From Strigamia acuminata (lineage: Eukaryota; Arthropoda; Chilopoda; Geophilomorpha; Linotaeniidae): a stretch of 64,000 bases of DNA. This document shows positions 11,091 through 21,806 of this stretch, in pieces. The notes below the pieces were generated by a model. It saw only the letters and a program-made list of their open reading frames with translations. It searched no databases and was not told where the DNA came from. The DNA is taken from assembly GCA_949358305.1 (NCBI GenBank), contig OX442319.1:2976001-3040000 (forward strand), in the 5' to 3' direction. The position numbers and the translations under genes were made by a program. Position 1 is the stretch's first letter; each line of letters opens with the position of its first letter.

Positions 11091-12023
11091 TCAATGGGTT
11101 AATAGATGTCTTTTTAAATGCCCACTTTGATTACAAGAATAAGCACACAAATGGCACTTGAATGGTTTCTCTCCGGTGTGGGTTAATAAATGTTCTTTTA
11201 AATGTTCACGACGACTCGAACAATAAGCACACAAATGGCACTTGAATGGTTTTTCTCTAGTATGGGTTAATAAATGTCTTTTTAAATTTCCACTTTCTCT
11301 GCAGGAATAATCACACAAATGGCACTTGAATGGTTTTTTGCCAGTGTGGATTAATAAATGTGTTTTTAGAGTTCCACTTTGACTGCAGGAGTAATCACAC
11401 AAATGGCACTTGAATGGTTTTTCTCTTGTATGGGTTAATAAATGTCTTTTTAAATTTCCACTTTCTCTGCAGGAATAATCACACAAATGACACTTGAATG
11501 GTTTTTCTCCCGTGTGGGTTAATAGATGTCTCCTTAAAGTCCCACTTCCAACACAGGAATAATCACACAAATGGCACTTGAATGGTTTTTCTCCCGTGTG
11601 GGTTAATAGATGTCTCCTTAAAGTCCCACTTCCAACACAGGAATAATCACACAAATGGCACTTGAATGGTTTTTCTCCTGAATGGGTTAATAGATGTCTT
11701 CTTAAATTGTTACTTTGAATGCAAGAATAATCACACAAATGGCACTGGAATGGTTTTTCTCCAGTGTGTGTTAATAGATGTCTTCTTAAACCCCCATGTT
11801 GATTGCAAACATAATCACACAAATGGCACTTGAATGATTTTTCTCCCGTGTGAATTCGCATGTGGACAGTCATGTAACTTTTAAGTCTAAATGAAAGTGA
11901 ACATATTTGACATTTGAAAGGTTTTTCACCCGTGTGTATGAGCATGTGCTGTTCCAAAAGTAAATAGCGTGAACATGAATAATCATACAGATTGCAACTA
12001 TAATCCTGAGGTTTTTTCTCCAT
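11091..12023 (-). CDS. C2H2 zinc-finger protein, about 11 tandem fingers
   Basis: The 310-aa product is almost entirely classical C2H2 fingers with H-TGEKPFKC-type linkers and cores of the form CHLCDYSC. The first finger is degenerate: Tyr replaces its second Cys. Ten complete fingers follow. Two neighbouring fingers are identical in the VGSGTLRRH region and two others share RESGNLKRH, showing recent internal duplication. Two linkers read TREKP and one TGKKP. Such proteins are nuclear DNA-binding factors, but the target is unknown. No KRAB, BTB or ZAD domain is visible. The exon is open upstream to an acceptor TTTCAG near 12076, and the first in-frame ATG is at 12023, giving the chosen start. 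Upstream exons appear non-coding. A premature stop seems to have removed C-terminal fingers. Confidence 0.85.
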   Translation of the reverse strand: MEKKPQDYSCNLYDYSCSRYLLLEQHMLIHTGEKPFKCQICSLSFRLKSYMTVHMRIHTGEKSFKCHLCDYVCNQHGGLRRHLLTHTGEKPFQCHLCDYSCIQSNNLRRHLLTHSGEKPFKCHLCDYSCVGSGTLRRHLLTHTGEKPFKCHLCDYSCVGSGTLRRHLLTHTGEKPFKCHLCDYSCRESGNLKRHLLTHTREKPFKCHLCDYSCSQSGTLKTHLLIHTGKKPFKCHLCDYSCRESGNLKRHLLTHTREKPFKCHLCAYCSSRREHLKEHLLTHTGEKPFKCHLCAYSCNQSGHLKRHLLTH

Positions 12024-12680
12024 TTTGTACTTCAGTAAAGTAACAATAAGTTTGCAGTTGTATGCTAATGATTCTGAAATTTAAAAAATAACAATTAATT
12101 AAGTAAGTAGAAATATGTAACCTTGTAACTTAATTGGGCAATCATTTAGTAATACTGATGTACTGCATACTCTGACCACGAAAAACGCACCCTACAATTG
12201 CAAATCTTTACATTCTGTAAAACGTTTTGTCGTGACAGCTATTCTTAAATTTGTTGCAACCAAAACTTTTATTACAATTGGTGCCAGCAATCACTAAGTT
12301 ACCAGACAAAATTATTTTGTTGCAAGTATTTGGTTGGTCTTACTAAATAAATTTGTTAAATGAAATTTGCAGAAAATGACCAAACATGTTTTTATTCTGT
12401 TTGAAATAGTTTTATTGATGCAACAACTAGCTGCATTCAAAAACTCTAAAACGCCTTGTTTCTGTCGTTTCTGTCGTCATTCCCATGTTAGACAACCAAA
12501 ATCTTTGATTTAATCAACTAAATTTATACTTGAGTTGACTAAACAGCCATCAAATAAATTTTTGTAGTTGCCACAACACTCTGATGGTTTTATCCATGTA
12601 GTAACCAGGGGTCAGTGTACAAACTTTCCGCCACAATCTTTAAATAATGTAGAAATATTGTGTAAAGTCATTTGGTTTAC

Positions 12681-13020
12681 CTGATCAAAAAGAATGCAGT
12701 CGAAATGAGTTCTGGTGGGCAAAGATCGAATTCAATTCCACGAGTTAGGCCTAACGTTCGATGCACTAAAATGGAATAAAAAAAAATTAGATTATTGCTG
12801 AAAAAGAAAATATATAGACTCCATTTACCTTTAGCAATCGACTGCTACCATTTTGATTTTTGTAGTGGTTAGCAACTTCCACACCTTTCAAACGAAATAA
12901 AAATGCGTTTGATCGTGCGTGAGCGAAAAAGTGCGATACATCCAACTTCAAAAAGACAAAGATAACGACGGTTGCCATAGAAACTAGTGCATTGCAACAA
13001 AAGCGAGTCATGGTAACGCT
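12681..13020 (-). other. Non-coding 5' exons of the C2H2 gene
   Basis: On the minus strand an exon runs 12765-12681 between acceptor TTTTAG and donor CAG|GTAAAC, with stops in all useful frames. A further exon ends at 12829 with AAAG|GTAAAT. The latter holds an open frame starting MTRFCCNALVSM that does not join in phase to the finger exon, so it is probably 5' UTR or an upstream ORF. The assignment to the zinc-finger gene is by position and orientation. Confidence 0.45.
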
Positions 13021-13559
13021 AACGCAGCAATAAGCACAATAAGCACAATACAGGAAAAAATTGCATATTTGTTTTTAAAAAAATTCTCGAATTTGTCAAA
13101 ATAAGTTAGTGAAATATCTGTCTAAATTTTGCTTAATTTTCCCAAATTTTTCTCCAATTTTTCTCAAAAAGTTTTAATAAATTTGAGAATTTTTTTTTAA
13201 AATTAAATCCACTAAATATTTTTTATACATTTGTTATCACAGAAAAAGCACTTTTTTATCAATAGATAAATTCACAGAAAACCTGCATGGTGTCATCTTG
13301 ACACGAGTACTTGAAATCACCTGGAATGGTTTTATCAACCGGATCGCTGTTTTTTAACTTCACTGCATGACCATGCTGTATTGGTCATCCAATCTTGAGC
13401 GCTGTACCCCCAGCGCCACCTATGTAATTTGACTAATAATAAATATTACTTGGTAGTTTAACTTTAACATGGCTGTCCGTTCTTTTCACCACTTCCACAT
13501 ATGAACAATATAATAGTAAGAATATACTAGAACGGAAATAGGAAGAGTGAAAAAATAGT

Positions 13560-14645
13560 TGAAACCACATTCAAAATTGTCTGAAAAAGTCACTGATTTA
13601 ATTACAAATCAAACTTTTGAAGAAAGATGTGCAAATGATGAGTACTCATTTTCAGTCATTTCGAAATGAGTCATTCCATGCAGCTGTCAACCATTTTGCA
13701 CATAAATTAGTCACGTTGAGCAAAATTGGAATTACCTGCAGGATTTATTTGGCGGCTTTGCACATGAATGAAAATGCCCAGAAAGACCAAGGATGGAAAG
13801 TTGTGCTACAACATAACTTTCCCAAAGTATAAAAAGGGGCAAAGTGCTGTTAAAAAATATATAAAAAACCCACGCACAAGTATGTAAAAAATTAATAGCA
13901 ACAGTTAATGAGGTCGCAAAGGGCAAGGTGATTTTAAATACAATCATTTTCAGTGTTCCCCCGCCGCTTAGCAGTCAATTTGAGAAGCCTGACAAGGAAG
14001 AGGCAATTCTAAAATGTGTAACAAGATTTCGAAATTAATATGTACAAAAATCATGTTTAACCAAGTGCAAAAGTGAAAGGGAAATTAAATGCTACTACCT
14101 GAGATCAAGCCTCGATCGAATAAGCAGAAGACCACTTAACGCTGCACCGAAAGACGACTTAGCATTAGCCAAGGAAATCAGGGATAAAGCCTTGACTACC
14201 ATGATCATTGCCACCAAATGCCTATTGGAATAACTTGAACAAGTGGTTAGAAACTTGTGTACAAGAAAATGTAAAAACTGAGAAGGCTGTTGTGTTCTGA
14301 AAGTTTAAATTTGCAACCAATGAAAGGAAAAGCAGGGTCGTTGATGGAGTCCTTTCACATTGGAATGGTGTGCTCATTTGTATTCGAAATCAGCAGCAGC
14401 TTGTAAAACTTTAAGTGACTCTGGTTTTATGATCTTACCTTGCAAGAGAACATTGGAGAAGACTACAAGTATGTTCCATTTTCTACATCCACCTGATTTT
14501 CATGCAATGTTTTTATCAAATGTTTCTGACTGCTCATTTGGATGACATTCCTAAACATCAGGAATATGTTGTCTTAGTTTCAGATGAAATGACCGTAAAA
14601 TCAGATTTAGTATACAACAAGCACACTGGATTAATTGTTTAAAAT
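13560..14645 (+). mobile_element. Decayed P-element/THAP9-like transposase fragment
   Basis: Broken frames carry pieces of the P-element-like transposase core: SKSAAACKTLSDSGF and ILPCKRTLEKTT at about 14380-14470, then, after frameshifts, IPKHQEYVVLVSDEM and DLVYNKHTGLI at about 14550-14640. The SDEM...DLVY...TG block is characteristic of THAP9/P-type transposases and contains one catalytic Asp. Several frameshifts and stops make it inactive. Confidence 0.65.
13825..14051. repeat. 226-bp direct repeat, copy 1
   Basis: The segment beginning AGTATAAAAAGGGGCAAAG and ending GTACAAAAAT is repeated in the same orientation at 17744-17969 with a few dozen differences. The two copies flank the DIRS-like element and part of the P-like fragment. 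Confidence 0.8.
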
Positions 14646-14689
14646 GTTATAAAATTATATTTACTTCTTAGGTTTATTAAATAATATAT

Positions 14690-14790
14690 CAAATCGATAA
14701 AAATGTTTGGAATAATCTGTTTCAATCGTTTTCAGGGTTACTTCCTTCAAATACGGTATCAACGATCGTATGCAGCATGCAGCATTCACT
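14690..14790. repeat. Dispersed repeat, second copy
   Basis: Resembles 7312-7402, sharing AATAATCTGTTTCAATCG-like and ACGATCGTATGCAGCAT-like words. It lies between the P-like fragment and the DIRS-like element and may be the terminal part of the P-like family. Confidence 0.5.
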
Positions 14791-14997
14791 CTCAGTAATC
14801 TCCGGCTTAACAGGAGATGGCGCTACTAGTCGGGTTACGTCACTTCCGGTTCTACTAACGGGTTGCGCGGTCAGGTTCGAATTGCTCTAGAAGAAAAATT
14901 TGTTAATTTTATCGTTTTTATCCTTTTTTCCCAAAGGATTGTTTTAATTCGAACCCCTTTGTAACAATTTATCTTTTTTATAGTTATAAAGTATTGT

Positions 14998-16473
14998 ATG
15001 TATTCACAATTTAAAGTTATGGAATACCCAGTCATTAACGATAATGAAGAAGACCACGCGGTCCACACGGACCAAACGGACCACACGATCGTTGTGACCG
15101 AAAAATCACCGCCGCCTTCACCAAGAAAGATGAATAAGCGGCTAGACTTGCTGACCAACAGCATGGCGGATCTACGCTCCATGATGCTTTCTTTGGTAAC
15201 TACCCAAACTGCGAGAACGGCCGTCGTTCAAACGCAAATTACCAACATCCCCGCGGGCGGACCAGGTGTCGTACCTGATCCGCTTACCGCTAACGGGTCA
15301 ACAACGTCGTTGAATCCCGGGATCACCAACTCCCTCGTTAACGGAGCCGGGCTTACAAACGGGAACCAGACTGTTCCGAACCCCGTCGGCCAGCCAACCC
15401 CAGCAAACTCCACGTGTGGATTTGCCGACGTGTCCATTCTTCTGGGCACAGAGACGACCTTCGGCGAAGCTTGGCCAACGGAATTGGAAGCCCTCGTCAA
15501 TAAATCGCTTTTCCATACGACCACGGAGTACAGGGACAAGCTTGTCGAGAAATTGGTAATTCCGGAGAATGCCAAATATCTAGATCCACCCAAGATGGAC
15601 AGAACGTTCTTTTCCGACCTACAACCTTGGGTAAAGGCTAGGGATACTACTACGCAAAAGATGCAAAGATCCATCCTGAAGACCTATATACCCCTAGCCT
15701 CGGCTATGAAGGACATTGTGTCCGGAAAGCTGGACCCCACCACCTTGTTGGGGCAAATAGCCGAAGCAATGACGCTTTTGGGATCAATGAATGCTGCAGC
15801 TACGCTGCGCAGGCGCACGGATTTCGCGGAGTCGCTGGCGCCAAGATATAAACAATTCGCGAAAGGGAAAATTGTATTCCCCTTTGATCTTTTCGGACTC
15901 GACTTGTCCAAGCAACTTAAAGAGTACGATGAATTAAAGAAAATGACTAACAAGGCGACCGTCGACAAATCGGAGTCCAGAAAGGACAAAGAGAGATCTT
16001 CCCGTCGTTACACGCCTTATACCCGGTACGACTCTAATAAGCGCTCGGAAAATTCCAGAAACTTTGAGTTTAAAAAGTCAAATTGTACGAACGCTGTGTG
16101 TTCTAAAAATGAATTTCTTTTCACTAATACCGATTCTCGTTGCAGATCGGGGGAAGAGCCAACGCGGGCGATCGCAGAAGAAGTAACGAATTCCGAATCT
16201 CCTGTTAAAATTGTAAGAAATAAAGAATTAATTTCTGAAAAAATGCATCTATCTTTTGAACCAGGAATTTTAAAGAATTACCTGCCAGCTTGGCGTAAGA
16301 TTACCAAGAATCCCTTTATATTATCTTTCCTGTCGGGAATTGAATTTGATTTGATCAGTGATCAACTTACTCAAGTCAAGAGGACGGAGTATAAAATGTC
16401 TGCAACTGAAACCCTTGCCATTTCTCAAGCTATTTATAAACTGTGCCACCAAGGCATAATTAAACAAGTTTAA
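14998..16473 (+). mobile_element. DIRS-like retrotransposon, gag-like ORF and RT linker
   Basis: A 491-codon frame with a Thr/Asn-rich N-terminus, an SPPPSPRK motif and a helical middle is consistent with the first ORF of DIRS elements. Its last part, ending AIYKLCHQGIIKQV, is the region just before a DIRS reverse transcriptase. A TAA at 16471-16473 interrupts it, but the same frame continues directly into the RT with GEFLSPIFAVPKPDG, so the original product was a single polyprotein or the stop is recent. DIRS elements use a tyrosine recombinase instead of an integrase. None follows here. Confidence 0.7.
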
Positions 16474-17740
16474 CATGTCAAGGGCGAATTTTTAAGCCCC
16501 ATTTTCGCTGTGCCTAAACCAGACGGGACCGTGAGAATTATACTAAATTTAAAGAAATTTAATGAGAGCTTAGAGTATCTCCACTTTAAGATGGCTTCCT
16601 TGAAAGACGCCATTAGTCTTTTAAAGCAAGACCAATTCATGTTTAAAATTGATCTTACTAACGCCTTTTACCTTTTGCCGATAAAGGCCGAATTCAAAAG
16701 ATTTGTTTGTTTTTTGTGGCAAGGCCAACTCTACGAGTACCAGGTCATGCCGATGGGACTAGCTAGCGCTCCACGGACTTTTACTAAAGTCAGGTGTCCA
16801 GTCTTCGCCGAATTGCGGACTTGGGGAATCTGTGGGATCCCTTATCTAGATGACGGGATTTTTTTATGCGACTCTTTCAACGAAGCAGAAGTCGCTTGTA
16901 GCGACGTTATCAATTTTTTTCAAGGTTTAGGACTTTGTATCAATTGTGAGAAATCTGAGTTTGCCCCCAAAACCAGAATGGAATTTCTGGGCCTAACTTT
17001 GGACTCAAGAAAGATGGAGGTATCTCTCCCAGATAGGAAAATTAAAAAGATCATAAAATTAGCTTCGCATCTCCTTTCACTGGAAAGCTTTGCTATCCAA
17101 GACTTGGCCGTATTTATCGGAAATCTGGTCTCCACCGAACCGGCGCTTTTCTGGAACATAAAACCACTAGAATCTTTTAAAACCGGCCAATTGTTCCTAC
17201 ACAATCATAACTACAGTACCTTGGTGCAAAATTATCCCGATATTATTGCTGAATTGTCTAGATGGACTAATCCTATTTATTTTTTACCCAAAAAATTGAT
17301 CCGCAGTGACATAGACACTGAAGTTTTTACTGACGCCTCTAATTTGGGTTGGGGAGCTAGTTGGAATTTCCAAAAAGCAAATGGTCAATGGACCCCTGAC
17401 GAAAGCTCGCTTCATATTAATGTTAAAGAACTAAAAGTGGTTTGCCTGGAAGGCTTTCGCGCCTTTCAACGGAAATAAACACATTTTGTTTCACTCAGAC
17501 AGCTCCACAGTCGTAAGTGTTTTTCGTAACCAAGGGAGTAAGGTCCAACTTCTCCACCATTATGGTCGATTAGTATGGGAAGATGCCCAAAGACTTGATA
17601 TTGACTTCTCCGTTGTTCATATTCCTGGCAAAGATAACACCGTGGCCGATTATTTGTCACGTAACTTCATCACGACTGACGGTGAATGGAGCTTATCAAG
17701 CCTCATGTTTAACTTAATTAGTAATCGATTTGTAGTATAA
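16474..17740 (+). mobile_element. DIRS-like reverse transcriptase and RNase H, frameshifted
   Basis: The frame 16510-17478 holds an RT with FKIDLTNAFYLLPI, MPMGLASAPRTFTK and the catalytic YLDDGI, followed by a DIRS-type RNase H start with FTDASNLGWGAS. A frameshift near 17475 moves the remaining RNase H into the frame 17486-17740, which has HSDSSTVVSVF and PGKDNTVADYLSR. These blocks are typical of DIRS1-like elements. The element is cut off at the 226-bp repeat starting at 17744, so the recombinase and split repeats expected of DIRS elements are missing. Confidence 0.8.
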
Positions 17741-17743
17741 AGT

Positions 17744-17969
17744 AGTATAAAAAGGGGCAGAGTGCTGTTAAAAAATATATAAAAAGCCCACGCACAAGTA
17801 TGTAAAAAATTAATGATAACAGTTAATGAGGTCACAAAGGGCGAAGTGATTTTAAATACAATCATTTTCAGTGTTTCCCTGCCGCTTTAGAGTCAATTTG
17901 AGAAGCTTGACAAGGAAGAGGCAATTCTGAAATGTGTAACAAGATTTCGAAATTAATATGTACAAAAAT
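17744..17969. repeat. 226-bp direct repeat, copy 2
   Basis: Matches 13825-14051 over its whole length in the same orientation, beginning AGTATAAAAAGGGGCAGAG. Similarity ends abruptly on both sides, marking a junction right at the 3' edge of the DIRS-like fragment. Confidence 0.8.
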
Positions 17970-18169
17970 GTGGTTTTAGTCGATATTTGATATTTTGAAA
18001 TAAATTTTTTTTATATTTATTAATTATCAATTACTAGTACAAAGTGTCTGTTTCCCCACACAATATGATTAGGCCCGTCATGCTTAAGTTTTTAGTGTTG
18101 TAAGACACTATTTAAAGGTCACACACTTCATTAGCTACTATTATGACTGATATTATTACCGAATCAGCA

Positions 18170-18420
18170 GTTTTAAGGTTAAAAATTTCGATTTTACAAC
18201 TAAAATGTTCCCTTTTAGTTTTAGTGTTAAAAATATTTGTTTTAATGGTAAAACTGCAGTTCGAATGGTGAAAACATCCGGTTTCACAATAAAACGTTCA
18301 TTTTAACAGTAAAATGAACGTTCTAACGATAATACTAACGTTTTAATGGTGAAACGTTCGTTTTTACTGCTAAAACGAACGTTTTACTAATAATAACATT
18401 CGTTTTTTGATCGTTTGTAA
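18170..18420. repeat. Word array: GTTTTA...TAAAACGAACG in both orientations
   Basis: About 250 bp built from a roughly 16-bp word seen as AAACGTTCGTTTTTACTG, TAAAACGAACGTTTTAC, AAAATGAACGTTCTAAC and similar, in direct and inverted order. Self-complementary and non-coding. Confidence 0.65.
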
Positions 18421-18449
18421 CCATCTAACTTTTATTTTTTAATTTGTAG

Positions 18450-18635
18450 GCTAAAGAGACATACGCGAATTATAAAAAGCGAAGGCTGATTGCATTGTCG
18501 CTACTAAATTGTGACAGCAAACGACTGAGCAACAAAATCGTTAGTATGAAAAGAAAATATGAAGAAATCAAAAAATGGATCAACGAGACAGGGCAAGGAG
18601 TGGAAGCAGATGACCCAGGATCATTTGAGGGATAG
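18450..18635 (+). pseudogene. Myb/SANT-like (trihelix) DNA-binding exon fragment
   Basis: After an acceptor-like TTTGTAG, 61 codons encode KRLSNKIVSMKRKYEEIKKW and ETGQGVEADDPGSF, a pattern of the Myb/SANT-like domain that accompanies Harbinger and related transposases. It ends at an in-frame TAG and its continuation is in another frame. Probably a transposon remnant. Confidence 0.45.
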
Positions 18636-18639
18636 TTCT

Positions 18640-19272
18640 TATGAACATCCATTTTGCATAATTTTGACTATTTTTATTTCTTTTAGATGTGGTAAAGAAA
18701 AAGTGCCACTACTTTTCATTTTGGATGTCACATTTTCCACTAGTCAAGCCGTGAACACATCCTACCAACGCCACGAAGTAGTTTCATCAATTGCTGCACC
18801 TTTTACTCAAACCATTTTTTCTAACATGGAAAAACAGATTGATGAAATTGGTGAGGAAGAAGATGGTGGGTCCTCAGATCCAGTTGATAAGGAGAACACA
18901 TTAGATCGGAGTTAAAGCTTGACAAAAAGGACTCGATTTGACAAGTTTTTGCATACGGTTAATGTATTTTGGAAATTACTTGGGGAGGTTCAGACTTTTG
19001 GGACACCCTGTATACCCAAACAACTGGCATTTTATCCCGGTTTGGCCGCTATTTTGAAAGCACCAAATCAGCAAGATATAGATGTACCACATCGTGACAT
19101 AACTTTAAGAGAGTTTGATTGCTATAAGAAATCAACAGCAACATCACTTGACCAAGATCCCTTATTGTGGTGGAAAATTCATATTTCTGCAATAACCAGC
19201 AAAGCTCTGCAAGCCAGACAAACAAAAGTGGGGGACATCAAAATGTCCATGACTTTAGGTAAGTTGCACTAA
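18640..19272 (+). mobile_element. Transposase-derived fragments, hAT-like
   Basis: The frame 18919-19272 contains ITLREFDCYKKS and DQDPLLWWKIH, resembling the C-terminal dimerisation region of hAT transposases (D-PL-WW). The preceding frame to 18915 has acidic EEEDGGSSDPVDKEN. A GGGACACCCTGTATA motif at about 18999, common at the ends of arthropod mariner-like elements, lies inside. The whole looks like a mosaic of decayed copies. Confidence 0.45.
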
Positions 19273-19744
19273 GCTTATTTACAGACATTTAAAGTTAGCT
19301 AAATGCGAAGGATCAACAATAGAAGATTGCATTCAGCGAATGCTTAAAAGTCACAAATGATGCAATTTTCTGTTTTAACTGAGGGCTACCGTAGAAAAGA
19401 CCAGCAGTTTTTTCCAGTGAGGGCTACTGGACAAGGCCCAGCACACTTTCTTGAGTTTAGTTTTTTTGTCGTAAGCTCTTAGTGGATTAGCTACAATAAC
19501 AAAAGTTGAAATATCTAAGCATGAACCGTAGAAAGAAGTAGAAAGAGAAAGAAAAACAAATGCAGCAAGCTCTTCATCGAGAGTGTAATATTATGCTGAG
19601 TTTAGCTATGAATCTTTAGCACTTGAAGTTACCAAAGAGGTTTTAGTCGACGCTTACAAAAAGAACCCAGATTTGAGTTACTTTCAGAATTGGTCTGATT
19701 CTTCGTTTTCACCTCAGCTTTTGCTTTAGGTATCACCTCAGCCA

Positions 19745-20043
19745 TTGGTTTTATCTCAGCCTTCGATTTCGCATCAGCCATTGGTTTTGAGGAAAGCTTC
19801 CAAAGCTTTCAATGCAGGCTGCCAGAACTCGTCTGATTCACTTAGTGATGAGAATAAAATGACAGTTATTTATCTACCACATAAGTCTGTGCCAAAACAC
19901 AATTGTCCTGAATGCAAGAAGAATATAGTAAACCTCTTCACGCCACTGTTAAAGGACCTGCAGCTCCTTGGCTGCAAAGTATCTGGCAAGATTTGCAAGC
20001 AGGAGGTTTTTCAGAGGACGCTGCCCAGTTGTATACGGCCGGG
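19745..20043 (+). pseudogene. Tyrosine recombinase fragment, N-terminal half, split by insertion
   Basis: The frame near 19950-20043 encodes LQSIWQDLQAGGFSEDAAQL and YTAG. It continues after the insertion at 20886 with RPATITTYTAGIKMWKEF. Together these look like the core-binding domain of a DIRS- or Crypton-type tyrosine recombinase. The codon after the junction is TAG where Trp would be expected. Target duplication ACGGCCGGG marks the break. Confidence 0.55.
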
Positions 20044-20876
20044 ATGATCCATAATGCGCGCGATATTCATAACCGCGAACGCACGATTCGCGGTTTAGAA
20101 TACTGCCACTGTTTATGCCCGCGACGTCGCGGTTACGAATGACTGTATATTCATAACCGCGACGTTCTTCGACTTCAATGATTATTCATAACCACGACAA
20201 CTTAGCGTATACCGTTATGACACGCCCGCGTAACGTTCGGCTTTTGTGCCGCCGTTGTTCGATTTGGATAGTGCGATTATATTGCCGAAAGTGACTGCGG
20301 GGTTTTTTGGGAGATTGGCCAAAGTTGTGACGGTGCAGAAGAAGAGTTTGTGCGAGTTGAAGGAGTTTCATGTGGTGAGGGTTTTTTGGTGAAGTTTTGG
20401 TAGAGTTTTGTGGTAATGGTTTGTTTTTTAGCCGTTTGGGGATGGTGCGTTTCAGAGGAGTGATGGAAATGGCGATGTTTTGGTGGATGGGCAGTACACG
20501 ATAAGCAGAACGTGGATTTATCAAGTGTTTGTTAATTTGCATTTTCGACTGAAGAGGAAGAAGGTTGAGAGTAAGAAAGTAGCTTTGCACGTGCTTGTTT
20601 GTATTGATTCGTTGTGTCAGACTAATGTGTAAACACTTATCATGAACTCATTTAATTAATTAGCAAACACTAAACAACAGCAATAATTGCTGTCGCGCAT
20701 ATGAATACAATACATATTCAAACACGTGACGTCGCGGAATTGAATATGTATTGTATTCAAAGTGTCGCGGATATGAATACTTTAACTATTAGTATCCGCG
20801 AATTTGAGGGTACAAATTGGAGTGAGATTCATAACCGCGACGTCGCGGATAAGAATACCGCGTATTATAGTGTCCC
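20044..20876. mobile_element. MULE/fold-back-like element with 9-bp target duplication
   Basis: The element is flanked by ACGGCCGGG at 20035-20043 and 20877-20885. Its ends are related inverted repeats (CATAATGCGCGCGATATTC and TATAATACGCGGTATTCTT). Inside both ends a word of the form ATTCATAACCGCGA or CGTCGCGGATAT recurs in both orientations. A 9-bp duplication is typical of Mutator-like and fold-back elements. It sits inside the tyrosine recombinase remnant. Confidence 0.75.
20234..20632 (+). CDS. Spliced coding fragment carried inside the 20044-20876 element
   Basis: Two exons, 20234-20374 and 20432-20632, are joined by a GTGAGG...TTTTTTAG intron of 57 bp, in phase, giving about 113 open codons to a TAA. 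There is no ATG at the 5' edge, so it looks truncated. The product includes LFDLDSAIILPKVTAGFFGR and, after the intron, PFGDGAFQRSDGNGDVLVDG. I do not recognise the protein. Codons favour GTG and TTG more than the surrounding transposon debris. The likely explanation is a captured host-gene piece, as Mutator-like elements are known to make, but a decayed element gene is possible. Confidence 0.5.
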
Positions 20877-20885
20877 ACGGCCGGG

Positions 20886-21127
20886 TAGCGCCCAGCAACC
20901 ATCACAACTTATACTGCAGGAATTAAGATGTGGAAGGAGTTTCAGGATCAAGGGCCGACTTCTGAGGGTCAAGAACCTTTGTTAACTGTGGCTAAGTATT
21001 CAGCATTTGAACTTTTGGTGGCAAGAACGGCGAATTTCATCGCCACGCGATTTATGGACCGAAAATCGGTTTCAACAATCAGTTATTACTGCAGCATGAT
21101 GTTAAAGTTTCTTTACTTAGGGATTTT
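20886..21127 (+). pseudogene. Tyrosine recombinase fragment, second half
   Basis: Continues the fragment at 19745-20043 with KMWKEFQDQG, FELLVARTANFIATRF and DRKSVSTISYYCSMMLKFL, the helical core-binding domain that precedes the catalytic domain. The catalytic Arg-His-Arg-Tyr part is absent; MULE-like sequence follows at once. Confidence 0.55.
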
Positions 21128-21780
21128 ATGAAAACAAATAGTGGTGTTATGGTTACCTCTAGGGATATTCGATATAACAAAACATTCAATCTTGGTGACA
21201 CAACTAACAATAGGGTCGAGTCCATGAATAATAAGATAAAAATTCTTGTAAAACGTTATTCACCTTTGGATTTTTTTTATTGCAATTTAAAGGTGTGGGA
21301 TAAACTTCATTTTGCAGCAGTTAGTCAGAAATTTAAAGTTAACAAGCTGAATCTATCTCTATTGTTCAGGCTGTTGCAAATGTTGCTACTTCTTATGCAT
21401 GCTATATAATTGTTGAGGAGATAAGATGTAGTATAATTTGCAAAACCATTACTGATTTATTAGATGGGCAGTTTTCTGTTGATATCACAGGGCACCGAGT
21501 TGCAAAAGCATCACCGAGTAGTTGCAATTGCAGTCTTTTTTTAATGCGAAAGCTGCCATGTTGTCAAATATTTGCTGTTCGAGATAAGTTAGGACTGACA
21601 TTGTTTGTTGCTGATTTAGTGCCTCAAAGATGGCTACGAACTTATTGTTGTGAATCGTGCATAAAACGTTTTACACAAATACGACATTTTGTGCTTTTGT
21701 CACATTCTTCCTGTGTGTGTGCTTCTAAACATAATACTTCGTTTGCATATACTGTAGGTAAGAACAGATACTTTTAGGCT
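21128..21780 (+). mobile_element. MULE / ZSWIM-type transposase remnant
   Basis: One frame (21128-21409) has YNKTFNLGDTTNNRVESMNN, close to the TTNNRLES block of ZSWIM1/3-type MULE transposases. A second (21480-21777) has a SWIM-like Cys-x-Cys and Cys-x-x-x-Phe region, SSCNCSLF and LPCCQIFAVRDKLGL, then RWLRTYCC. Frameshifts separate them. Not functional. Confidence 0.65.
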
Positions 21781-21806
21781 AGATAATTCAGAATTCAATT
21801 TTTTTA

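Noticed and set aside
20186-20590. 134-codon minus-strand frame inside the 20044-20876 element
   Set aside because: No domain. The plus strand has a phased intron and better coding character.
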